Assembly (NCBI RefSeq): GCF_000223905.1
Contig: NC_015943.1
Span: forward strand, 424,919 to 488,918
DNA from: Haloarcula hispanica ATCC 33960
GTDB taxonomy: Archaea > Halobacteriota > Halobacteria > Halobacteriales > Haloarculaceae
Direction of reading: 5' to 3'
DNA: 64,000 nt
The notes under the pieces were generated by a model. That model was not told where the DNA came from and ran no database searches. It worked only from the letters and a program-made list of their open reading frames with translations. The position numbers were made by a program, and so were the translations under genes. Positions 24,727-32,895 of the stretch are shown here, piece after piece; position 1 is the stretch's first letter; the number at the start of each line of letters is the position of its first letter.

Positions 24727-27700
24727 ATGGAAGGAACGGTTCGAGAAGTCACGCCTAGCGAATTGTGCGACGCGGTCGACCCGTGTGAGGTTACACTCGT
24801 CCTCGGGGCACCCAGTGTCGGAAAGTCACATCACCTGCGGCGGGTCGGTCCATCCGTCGAGCGGCTCGCAGAAACAACAGCTATCGACGACGACGAACTC
24901 GTGGTCGTCGACGATTTTGTCTCGGCGGTTTTGCACCTCGGTGACGACCGGGACAGGCTGAATGTCCTGTTCGATCGTTCCGGGGGTGCAGTAATCGTGA
25001 CGCGGCCACGGAGCCTCGACTGGCTCTGCCGACACGGTCACCTCGCGCCCGTTGCGTTCCATGACCGAGTCGATTCCGTGCTCGTGGTTCGGACGCCCCC
25101 CGCAGAGAGCCACGATGCAATCACCGAAATCCGCGAACTCACCAGCCAGCGACGTCCACCAGAACTGGGTGACGGGGAGCGCACGTCCCTCGTCGAACGC
25201 GTCACCTATCCAGGCTATGACTTCGAGGACGAGCGGCTTCAGCAACAGATCGGGACCGTCGAGGAGACAGTCACGCCCGCAGCCTTCCTCTCGCTCTCGC
25301 AGTATGGGTCCGAAACGGTTCTGGCCGGTCCCGATGTCAGGGCGGTGGTTACCGACCGCGACATCACGGTCGAACCGTTTGACGGGGGCGCCCTCGACCT
25401 CATCGCGTCCCTTTATTCCTGTGCCGTGGATGGCAGTTGTAGCTCGGTCGAAATGTCACCTGCGGTCGCCACCGCACTCGCTCTCGTCGCGAGGTCGCTG
25501 GCTGATGACGACACGGAGTGGCTCGAACCGTTCGTTCGACATCGGCCGCTGGCCGGGGCTGCCGAATCCCTCGAAATCGCCGTCGATCTCCCGCCGGGGA
25601 CGGTCGAGCGGCTTCGGGTGTTCGGGTCCGAACCGATGCGAGCGAGGATCAGTCAGCGCCTGACGGCTCAGTCCGAAACGGAGACAGCCATCGCCGACGC
25701 GAGTGCCCCAATCGATGCAGCTCTGACAGCCATGCGAGCAATCGGGTCGTCGCTGGACGCCGCCGCGATGGAGCCCGACGAGTACGGAACCGATCCCCTC
25801 GTCGGTTCCTGGCACTGGAACGGACTAACAGCGTTAGACGCGGCTGCGGCGGACCGAGAGTTCCCGAACTCGGACAAGAACTCTGCAGCCGACGGGGACG
25901 TTGCTGGGGTCGGCGTCGACGAGGTCGTCGACGCACTCGATGGCGGGCTCGTGCTCCTCTCGGGACCGAAAGCCAGCGGGAAGCGACGGCTCACAGCGAG
26001 CGTTGCGACGGCACTTACGATGCGGGGAGCGACGGTCAGACTCTCCGACCTCCGTCAGCCAAACCACAGCAGGGTGGGAATCGACGCCACGCCCAACGCA
26101 GTCGTAGTCGCGACGTACGGGGCCGAGCCAGCACGGATCGTGAGCGACGCTGGCGTTCGGGCGCTCGCTGACTGGGTCGAGGCAGGGGTCTGTTCCGGTG
26201 CAGTGCTGCTCTGTGATAACGACCGACGGGAGCATCTGGACGCCCTCGCCGACCGGACTGGCTGTGACGACGTCGAGGCCTGGTGCGACCGTATCGAGTT
26301 CGACCTTGGAGACGCTGACCTGACGGCCGATCGGACGCCAGAGGCGGTCGCCGAGGATCTGCTGTCCGCGCTGGAGTGGCCCGAAAATCGAACTCCTTCC
26401 CGTCGGTCACTCGCGGTCGATTCGGTCGCGGGCCAGAGTACGCTGGCAGCGATCGCTGGCATGCCCGACAGTGCTCTCGATGCGGCCTTCGTCGGGCAGG
26501 TCGTTGCCGAGGCCGTCGCTGTCGTCGCACGGACCGCCCAGCCGAGCGCCGCACGGGAGTGGCTGCTCTTGGTCGACAACCTCGTCGGAGACGTCGCAGG
26601 GAACCGCTGTGACACGGACGCGGCGATCAGGTACCGGGGAACGGTCGCGGGCACTGCTATGGCGACTGTGGCGAGCGAGCACCCGACAGCCGACGCGTGG
26701 GTCGAGGCCATTGCAGTTCGTGCGCTGGCACTGACCAACGAGACCGCGACTCCCCACGGTCGGGACTCGGTCGGTGGCGACGTCGAACCTATCGTGACCG
26801 CCGTCACGACGGCCCTGTCGACGCTTGCCCGACCAGAAGCCGGAGGAGAGCCGAATCAGGGGGCACTCGCGACGGTCGACCATCTGCTCCATGAGATGGT
26901 GGACGGGAACGCCATCGATCCCGAACCCGGCCTGTATCCGCTCTGTCGGATCTACGGGAAGACTGTCGGACGGCTCGTAGAACGAGCCGAGGAGTCGGCG
27001 AGTGCCGAGGCGGTGCTCGCACCGGTGGTCGCGCTCGTCGACCAGACAGCGTCCGAGCACGAGGACGGTCACGCGTCCGTCCTCCTCGGCAACGTGTTCG
27101 GATCGATGCTCGGGGCCCTCGGGAGTGTGGAGATGCCGACCGACGACCTCCCCGTCTGGATTGACGCGATCGACGCTGCTGCGAGAGACGTGGCCACATC
27201 GCTCCAGCACGACGAGAACCGGGCCGAGCTGTTACACGTCGCGTCCGTGAGCGCAATCGGCTTCTGGGTGTTCGACCACAACTGTCCGGCGGACCGATTC
27301 GAGCCGTGGCTGGTGGCGACCGGCGAGCAACTCTGTCGGAGCACGGCCGAGTCGTCGTTCGTCGATCACCCCGAATCCTTCGTGGTCGACACGTACAGCT
27401 GGGCAATCTGGCACGTCGTTCACTACCGCGACCTCGACCGTGCCGAGCAACTGTTCGAGAAGTGTCACCGGCTGGTCGATACGATCGCTGACTCGGAGGT
27501 CCCCGACGACGAGTGGGGGTGCCGTGCGTCACTCCACGCCGGCGCGCTCGCGACCCTAGCCATCGTGGAACAGGGAGACGTGGCCAAGTCGGGCCCCTAC
27601 GGCAAAGGAACCCTCAGACTCCCGGATTCGCCAGGGTTCGCGGACTGGATCGACCGCTACGACGCGACCGTGACCCGCGGAGTAGTGGGCGATGCACCAA

Positions 27701-28908
27701 CAGCAGTGGTCGAGCCGTACCTTCGGGCGGTCTACCGTGGGGCGCTCTCGACGCAGGTCCGGGGATACGACACCGAGCCTGCCGACGGGATTTCGCCACA
27801 CAGCGAGAGTATGTGGTTCGACAGCATGACAGAGCGCATTGAGGACCTGGCAGCCACGGGTGACCTAGTCTCGGAGCCGGTCGCGTTCCTGCGTTCGGTC
27901 TACGGCGACGCAGCTACAGGGTGGGCCGCAGAGGGTGGGGCGAACCTGGCCGGAGAGTGGCTTGGGTCGCTCGTCCGGGCGTTCCGCGGAGCGCGAGAAG
28001 GGATCGAGGGACCGAGCAAGACGGAGTGGTTCGACGCGTTCGCGGAAGCGGACGCGGCCGTTCTCCTGGCAGTGCTGACTCGGACTGACGCCGGCGGGCG
28101 AACGCACGATCGCCTGGTGGAGTCGGTACTCTCCCAGATCGAAACCACCGCAACGGCGACGGAGTACCCACTGCAGCCCGTACACTACGTCGCTTCGGTC
28201 TTCGGGACCGCACTGGCGCTGGCAGTCGAGGCCGACCCTGCGGAAGTTCGCTTCGGCGTGACCGAAGTCGTCGCCGCCGAACAGCGAACTGACTTCGCGT
28301 GGGTCGGGATGGCGCGGGCGAGCATCCTCGAACGGGTGTATGCGGCGGCTCTCGCCGAAGTCGGTCGGACGAATGCCGACCACGACAACACCGAGGCGTG
28401 GCTGGCCGTCTGCTCGGAGCGGATGGAAGCAACTGCGACGCGGGAACTCCCCGACGATCCCGCCGGTTTCGTTGCGGGAGTCTACACCCGGGCGTACGTC
28501 GACGCAGTCGAAGCCGAGACGCCAGCGTGGCGTCGGCGTCTCGATGCCGCCCTCCGGGCGTTCGCCTTGGAGAGCCACGTCGAGGACCCGGCGACGTTTC
28601 TCGAAGGAGTCTACGCCGACGTCGTAGTCGCGGGAACGACGCAGAGCCAACTAGCCGCCGAGGTCGAGGCGTGTGTCGAGGCCGTGTCTCAGTCCGTCGA
28701 GCGTGCGAGTGAGGAGAACGTATTCCGGGCCGACGATGCCGTGGTACGAACCTTCTCGCGGGCCGTCGACAGGCTCCCGACGGGTAATCCCCGAGCACAG
28801 GCAGACTGTACCCACTTGCTCGGTCGGGCACTCCGGGCGACCGGGGGCGAGACCCTCGAAGCGGCCGTCTTCGGCGGCGACCGTCCAACCGAGGACTACT
28901 CGGAGTGA
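24727..28908 (+). CDS. Giant two-P-loop NTPase with helical repeats, unknown function
   Basis: 1,393 residues from the ATG at 24727; the frame is open back to 24574 but that stretch lacks coding character. A first P-loop, GAPSVGKS, is at residues 27-34 with a Walker B-like ELVVVDDF at 57-64; a second, GPKASGKR, is at 413-420 with AVLLCDND near 492-498. From about residue 600 onward the chain is helical with a recurring P-x-x-F-x-x-x-V-Y element at residues 882, 1051, 1151, 1245 and 1288 (and a degenerate one at about 991-1003). No nuclease, helicase or membrane segment was recognised. It resembles in architecture the large NTPase-plus-repeat proteins of signalling or defence, but no known family. 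A small gene follows after 21 bases. Confidence 0.85.
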   Translation: MEGTVREVTPSELCDAVDPCEVTLVLGAPSVGKSHHLRRVGPSVERLAETTAIDDDELVVVDDFVSAVLHLGDDRDRLNVLFDRSGGAVIVTRPRSLDWLCRHGHLAPVAFHDRVDSVLVVRTPPAESHDAITEIRELTSQRRPPELGDGERTSLVERVTYPGYDFEDERLQQQIGTVEETVTPAAFLSLSQYGSETVLAGPDVRAVVTDRDITVEPFDGGALDLIASLYSCAVDGSCSSVEMSPAVATALALVARSLADDDTEWLEPFVRHRPLAGAAESLEIAVDLPPGTVERLRVFGSEPMRARISQRLTAQSETETAIADASAPIDAALTAMRAIGSSLDAAAMEPDEYGTDPLVGSWHWNGLTALDAAAADREFPNSDKNSAADGDVAGVGVDEVVDALDGGLVLLSGPKASGKRRLTASVATALTMRGATVRLSDLRQPNHSRVGIDATPNAVVVATYGAEPARIVSDAGVRALADWVEAGVCSGAVLLCDNDRREHLDALADRTGCDDVEAWCDRIEFDLGDADLTADRTPEAVAEDLLSALEWPENRTPSRRSLAVDSVAGQSTLAAIAGMPDSALDAAFVGQVVAEAVAVVARTAQPSAAREWLLLVDNLVGDVAGNRCDTDAAIRYRGTVAGTAMATVASEHPTADAWVEAIAVRALALTNETATPHGRDSVGGDVEPIVTAVTTALSTLARPEAGGEPNQGALATVDHLLHEMVDGNAIDPEPGLYPLCRIYGKTVGRLVERAEESASAEAVLAPVVALVDQTASEHEDGHASVLLGNVFGSMLGALGSVEMPTDDLPVWIDAIDAAARDVATSLQHDENRAELLHVASVSAIGFWVFDHNCPADRFEPWLVATGEQLCRSTAESSFVDHPESFVVDTYSWAIWHVVHYRDLDRAEQLFEKCHRLVDTIADSEVPDDEWGCRASLHAGALATLAIVEQGDVAKSGPYGKGTLRLPDSPGFADWIDRYDATVTRGVVGDAPTAVVEPYLRAVYRGALSTQVRGYDTEPADGISPHSESMWFDSMTERIEDLAATGDLVSEPVAFLRSVYGDAATGWAAEGGANLAGEWLGSLVRAFRGAREGIEGPSKTEWFDAFAEADAAVLLAVLTRTDAGGRTHDRLVESVLSQIETTATATEYPLQPVHYVASVFGTALALAVEADPAEVRFGVTEVVAAEQRTDFAWVGMARASILERVYAAALAEVGRTNADHDNTEAWLAVCSERMEATATRELPDDPAGFVAGVYTRAYVDAVEAETPAWRRRLDAALRAFALESHVEDPATFLEGVYADVVVAGTTQSQLAAEVEACVEAVSQSVERASEENVFRADDAVVRTFSRAVDRLPTGNPRAQADCTHLLGRALRATGGETLEAAVFGGDRPTEDYSE

Positions 28909-28929
28909 CCCACTGGCAGAATCCACCGT

Positions 28930-29247
28930 ATGGCAACCTACTACGTCCTCTCGAGTCCGGAGCACACTCCCGACAGCAACCACAGTTCCGAGTGGCCCAA
29001 GGAACTCGGACTGTCCTTCGACGACCGTGAGATCCGACTCTTTCAGGGAAAAGGGCACGGTCTCGGCGGTGCCGTCTACGACTTCGAGGACTTCCGCCTC
29101 GACGAGTGGGCCGAGTTCGTCGACGCCTGCGCCGGTGACTGGCTCCGCGAGGAACTATCCAGACACGGGTCGCTGACTGCTATCGACGAGGCGGACTTCG
29201 TCCGGACGCTGAACCGACACGCCACGTTCGCAACGGAAGAGCACTGA
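28930..29247 (+). CDS. Small acidic protein downstream of the giant NTPase
   Basis: 105 residues, acidic, with no signal or membrane segment. It has an alternating strand/helix look (MATYYVLSS; IRLFQGKGHGLGGAVYDF) and ends in helices. It starts 21 bases after the NTPase stop, so it is very probably co-transcribed and may be a partner or effector. I do not recognise its family. Confidence 0.75.
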   Translation: MATYYVLSSPEHTPDSNHSSEWPKELGLSFDDREIRLFQGKGHGLGGAVYDFEDFRLDEWAEFVDACAGDWLREELSRHGSLTAIDEADFVRTLNRHATFATEEH

Positions 29248-29270
29248 CGAAACTGGCGGGACCGCTATGC

Positions 29271-29543
29271 TCATTCGTCGTCCGTTTTCCCTGGCCAGAC
29301 TGTCGGCCTGATCCGTCTGTCATCGTACGCTGAGAGGTCGGTGCGGACGGTCTCGACCAAGTCCGTGGCCGAGGACTCGCCGTCTTCGATTGCAGTGACC
29401 TCCGCGGGCGTCAAGCGCACGGAGACATCGCGCTCTACCGGTCCGCCGAGGAGGAAGGTGAGAATCCACTCGCCGTCGCGGGCCAGTAGGACGTAGGAGT
29501 AAGGCTGCCGATCGAGGACTCGCATTGGTCGGTCGAGGAGCAA
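29271..29543 (-). CDS. Small hypothetical protein
   Basis: 90 residues, or 84 if it starts at the ATG at 29525 (MRVLDRQPYSYV). It is acidic and has a plausible small fold: LLARDGEWILTFLLGG, then VRLTPAEVTAIEDG. It lies convergent with the small partner gene, 23 bases apart. No family recognised. A short gene-poor stretch (29544-29726) with only tiny frames separates it from the next operon. Confidence 0.6.
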   Translation of the reverse strand: MLLDRPMRVLDRQPYSYVLLARDGEWILTFLLGGPVERDVSVRLTPAEVTAIEDGESSATDLVETVRTDLSAYDDRRIRPTVWPGKTDDE

Positions 29544-29726
29544 CGCGGGCTAAACAGTTCCGACAGGGCGAAGCCTTTTGCGGCCGTTCGTCCCCCGTAT
29601 CGGTATGTCTCTCCTCGAATCCGACGTGACTGCTCGCGGCGGTGCGCGATGACTGACGGTCCGACGGTGACCAACGCTGGGAGCAGGCGTACCAGTCCGG
29701 TGTCGGAGATTCCTTCGAAGCAGTAA

Positions 29727-30953
29727 TCACTCCTCCGGAGCGAGATCTACCGCCCGCATATACGCGTCAAGCTGCTCGGCCAGTGCCCGGGCGAACGCTT
29801 CGTCATTGATGTCGGTCTCCATCTCGACCAATTCGACCGACTCAGCCAGATTTGTTTTGAGTGCCTCGAACAGGGCTGTGTCGGCGTCGGGATCATGGAA
29901 ATCCGCTCCCTCGACGTCGAGCATCGAAACACCTCCAAGTGGAATATATAGGGCGGTTGGTCCGTTCGCTGCTGAGAGCTTCTTCGCGATGACCTCGCCC
30001 AGATCAGCGTTCTCCTCGGCCGTTGTCCGCATCAGCGTTACCTGTGGGTTGTGGATGTGGAAGTGCCGCCCCTCGAACTCCTCGGGGACGGAGTCTCGTG
30101 GCCCGAAGTTGACCATGTCCAGCGCGCCCGTCGAGACGACCTGTGGCGTGCCCGTCTCCGCGGCGGCGTCCAGCCTGTCGGGGCCAGCAGCAAGCACACC
30201 CCCTACAAGCTCGTCGGCCCACTCCGTCGTCGTCACGTCCAACACGCCGTCGATGACGCCTTGTCTCACGAGGGCCTCCATCGCCTTCCCACCGGTCCCA
30301 GTCGCATGGAAGATGATCGTCTCGTAGCCTCGTTCTTCGAGATACTCCCGAGCCGTCTGGACGCACTGTGTGGTGACACCGAACATCGAGATCCCGATAG
30401 TGGGGCGGTCTTCAACTTCGATGTCTGGCTGGTTCGTGACCATCCCGACCATCGCGAGGGCAGCATTAGCAATCACCCTCCGGGAGAGTTGGTTGAGTCC
30501 CTCAATATCAGCCACCGAATACAACATCATCACGTCAGTGGCACCGACATACGGTTCAATGTCGCCGGAGGCCATCGTCGAGACCATCACTTTCGGGACA
30601 CCAACCGGCAGCGCCCGCATCGCCGTGGTCGCGATCGAGGTGTTGCCCGAACCGCCGAGTCCGAGCACACCGTCGAGGTCGCCAGCATCGTGTAGCTGCT
30701 GGACGATCGCCGCTGCGCCCTTGCCCATCGCTTCGATCGCCTCACCGCGGTCGGCATCGTCCCGGAGGTGCCCCAGCGTGGTGCCGCCCGCTTCGGCGAC
30801 CGCACTCGCAGTAGTGTCCGGATCGATCCCTGGGTCGCCCACCACGCCCGTGTCGATGATGTGTACGTCAACGCCTTGCGCGCGAAGGACATCTCGGGCG
30901 AAACCTATCTCTTCGCCTTTCGTATCGAGGGTCCCAACGATTGTGACGGCCAT
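29727..30953 (-). CDS. Tm-1-like ATP-binding protein (UPF0261)
   Basis: 408 residues from ATG at 30953 (a GTG two codons upstream overlaps the preceding stop and is an alternative). The start MAVTIVGTLDTKGEE and internal GLGGSGNTSIA match the UPF0261/Tm-1-like family, whose tomato member Tm-1 binds ATP and blocks tobamovirus replication; bacterial and archaeal members have no settled reaction. In many genomes it sits beside or is fused to a TIM-barrel PEP-hydrolase-like protein, as here, with a cupin between. It ends the three-gene operon. Confidence 0.9.
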   Translation of the reverse strand: MAVTIVGTLDTKGEEIGFARDVLRAQGVDVHIIDTGVVGDPGIDPDTTASAVAEAGGTTLGHLRDDADRGEAIEAMGKGAAAIVQQLHDAGDLDGVLGLGGSGNTSIATTAMRALPVGVPKVMVSTMASGDIEPYVGATDVMMLYSVADIEGLNQLSRRVIANAALAMVGMVTNQPDIEVEDRPTIGISMFGVTTQCVQTAREYLEERGYETIIFHATGTGGKAMEALVRQGVIDGVLDVTTTEWADELVGGVLAAGPDRLDAAAETGTPQVVSTGALDMVNFGPRDSVPEEFEGRHFHIHNPQVTLMRTTAEENADLGEVIAKKLSAANGPTALYIPLGGVSMLDVEGADFHDPDADTALFEALKTNLAESVELVEMETDINDEAFARALAEQLDAYMRAVDLAPEE

Positions 30954-30955
30954 AC

Positions 30956-31381
30956 TCACTCCTCCACGTTCTCGGGTGTCGGCAGTTCGCCCGGCGGGAC
31001 GATCTCACACTCAGGAAGATCCCGGAGTACCTCTTCAGGACCCGGTGGTGCGTAGACCGCGAGCAGTAACAACGGTTCCCAGCTGGTGTTGACCGTTCCG
31101 TGTTCGACGCCTTCAGGAACGAACACCATCTCGCCGGCCGAGATATCGCGTGTCTGATCGGCGACCTCTTGTTCACCCTCGCCCTGGATGACGAAGAGGA
31201 TCTCGTCGCTGTCAGGGTGCGAGTGGCGCTCATGGCCCTTTCCGGGTTCGAGTTTGACGACGCCAGCGCTGAAGCGCTCGCCACCCGTCACGTCAGGCGT
31301 GCTCAGCCACTTCAGGACGCCCCAATCGAAGAGCTGACTTTCGACGTCATCAGGAGTGATGAAGTATTCGCTATCAGTCAT
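30956..31381 (-). CDS. Cupin-domain protein
   Basis: 141 residues from the ATG at 31381; the frame is open to 31510 but that part is inside the previous gene. Two cupin motifs are seen: HERHSHPDSDEILFVIQG and VFVPEGVEHGTVN, with the three His and one Glu that bind metal. Small cupins act as isomerases, dioxygenases or binding proteins. Its start lies inside the end of the PEP-hydrolase-like gene (8-base overlap), and its stop meets the start of the Tm-1-like gene, so it belongs to the same pathway. Confidence 0.9.
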   Translation of the reverse strand: MTDSEYFITPDDVESQLFDWGVLKWLSTPDVTGGERFSAGVVKLEPGKGHERHSHPDSDEILFVIQGEGEQEVADQTRDISAGEMVFVPEGVEHGTVNTSWEPLLLLAVYAPPGPEEVLRDLPECEIVPPGELPTPENVEE

Positions 31382-32216
31382 CTTCGAGACTAATCTCCTT
31401 GAATTCGCGGGCCTGTGCTTCGATTGCCTCCTCAGTTGGGAGGCGTTCGATGCTCGACGCACCGAAGAATCCGACGACACCCTCGGTGTGTTCCAGTACG
31501 TACTGGGCATCGTCGGGCCATGCGATCGGGCCGCCGTGACAGATCACCAGTACGTCCTGGTTTACCTCTTTTGCGGCGTCGTGATGAGCTTGAACGCGCT
31601 CGGCTGCGGCATCGAGATCTAGTGCCGTCTCGGCACCAATATCCCCAGATGTAGTCAGTCCCATATGTGAGACGACCACGTCCGCTCCGGCCTCGGTCAT
31701 CTCGCGAGCCTGCTCCTCGCTGAAGACGTATGGGCAGGTGAGCATTCCTTGCTCGGCCGCTTCTTGGATCATGTCGACTTCCTTGTCGTAGCCCATCCCC
31801 GTTTCCTCGAGATTCTGTCTGAACCCGCTGTCCTCGTCGATGAGACCCACCGTCGGGAAGTTCTGGACGCCCGAGAACCCACGTCGTTTCAGGCTCTCGA
31901 TGAACACATCCATCTGTCGGAACGGGTCGGTCCCGTTGACGCCGGCGAGAACTGGCGTGTCCTTGACGACTGGAAGCACTTCGTGGCCCATCTCGACGAC
32001 GATCTCGTTGGCGTCACCGTAAGGAAGGAGGCCAGCCAGCGACCCCCGACCGTTCATCCGATAGTGACCGGAATTGTAGATGATCAGTAGATCGACGCCA
32101 CCGCGCTCGGCGAACTTCGCCGAGATACCGGTCCCTGCACCTGCGCCGATGATCGGATCGCCGCCCGATACTGTTTCCTGAAGTCGATCAAGGGACTCCT
32201 GCCGTGTGAATTCCAT
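31374..32216 (-). CDS. PEP-hydrolase-like TIM-barrel protein (PF09370 type)
   Basis: 280 residues forming a TIM barrel. Conserved stretches are IIGAGAGTGISAKFAERGG near the start, IIYNSGHYRMNGRGSLAGLL, and NFPTVGLIDEDSGFRQNLE, typical of the phosphoenolpyruvate-hydrolase-like family found next to Tm-1-like ATP-binding proteins. The reaction in these pairs is not firmly established. It is the first gene of the operon and has a good TATA box 25 bases ahead. No signal peptide. Confidence 0.9.
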   Translation of the reverse strand: MEFTRQESLDRLQETVSGGDPIIGAGAGTGISAKFAERGGVDLLIIYNSGHYRMNGRGSLAGLLPYGDANEIVVEMGHEVLPVVKDTPVLAGVNGTDPFRQMDVFIESLKRRGFSGVQNFPTVGLIDEDSGFRQNLEETGMGYDKEVDMIQEAAEQGMLTCPYVFSEEQAREMTEAGADVVVSHMGLTTSGDIGAETALDLDAAAERVQAHHDAAKEVNQDVLVICHGGPIAWPDDAQYVLEHTEGVVGFFGASSIERLPTEEAIEAQAREFKEISLEDD

Positions 32217-32235
32217 ACGTCAGATAGAACCATTT

Positions 32236-32247
32236 CATAATATAGTA
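32236..32247 (-). promoter_or_regulatory. TATA box of the PEP-hydrolase/cupin/Tm-1 operon
   Basis: Read on the minus strand this is TACTATATTATG, centred about 25 bases before the ATG at 32216 in a very AT-rich patch. It predicts a leaderless transcript. Confidence 0.55.
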
Positions 32248-32316
32248 ATTAATTTTTTGATGATTACGAGGAGTTACCACGACACATAATATTACTTCTG
32301 GGCATAGAAACCATCG

Positions 32317-32514
32317 TCAAACCCAATCGTGGATGGCTCTGCGACTGCGTTGGACACCCAGATCTTCGAGTACTTCGATGGTATTCGACAGTGACAATGC
32401 CACAACGTGCGATTGAATGCCCAACGCCATCGCCGACTCGGGTGTCCGCTCGCGTTCCTCAAAACCCAACTCAATCCAGTCTCTATGCCCACTGAGGCGG
32501 CTGATTTCTGGCAT
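32317..32514 (-). pseudogene. IS6-family transposase, N-terminal remnant
   Basis: Sixty-six codons read as the N-terminus of a haloarchaeal IS6-type transposase: the segments WIELGFEERERTPESAM, ALSLSNTIEVLEDLGVQRS and AIHDWV match its helix-turn-helix region, after which the frame leaves the family and stops. The DDE catalytic part is missing. A TIR-like sequence, AACTAAACACGACGG, lies just upstream at 32553-32567, and the same 15 bases recur at 22924-22938. Confidence 0.8.
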
Positions 32515-32649
32515 AGGTACCAAGAAATCAGTCTGCATCACTTTTCACGCTCAACTAAACACGACGGACTCCGCTGTCCATAAAAATATCACAGACAGCT
32601 ATTTCGCTACGGAAGTGGAGGCGCGACAGTAGTTGATCGATCAGTACAG

Positions 32650-32735
32650 CTATAGTAACGATTGAAACGAGTTACACACCTGATCGCACGACGGCAGTGC
32701 GATCAGGTGTGCATTGATTTTCAATGGCTACTATA
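32650..32735 (-). repeat. Palindromic MITE-like element, copy 3 (inverted)
   Basis: 86 bp in the opposite orientation to the other four copies: it starts CTATAGTAACGATTGAAACG and ends TTTTCAATGGCTACTATA. Inner arms CACACCTGATCGCA and TGCGATCAGGTGTG are perfect inverted repeats here. Confidence 0.85.
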
Positions 32736-32895
32736 ATTTCAATCCTGTTACCGGCGATATTTCGATGTGTGCCACTAACCCGCGGTTCCGACTGCTAAAG
32801 AACTACGACTCCGATAACATCAAACACTGTAGTACGGTACTCGAAAGTGAAAACCATGCTAGTCCGGTATTACTGTCGAGAGGATAGATCATGGT

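Noticed and set aside
29604..29726. Two tiny frames of 15 and 25 codons between operons
   Set aside because: Too short, no ribosome site or similarity.
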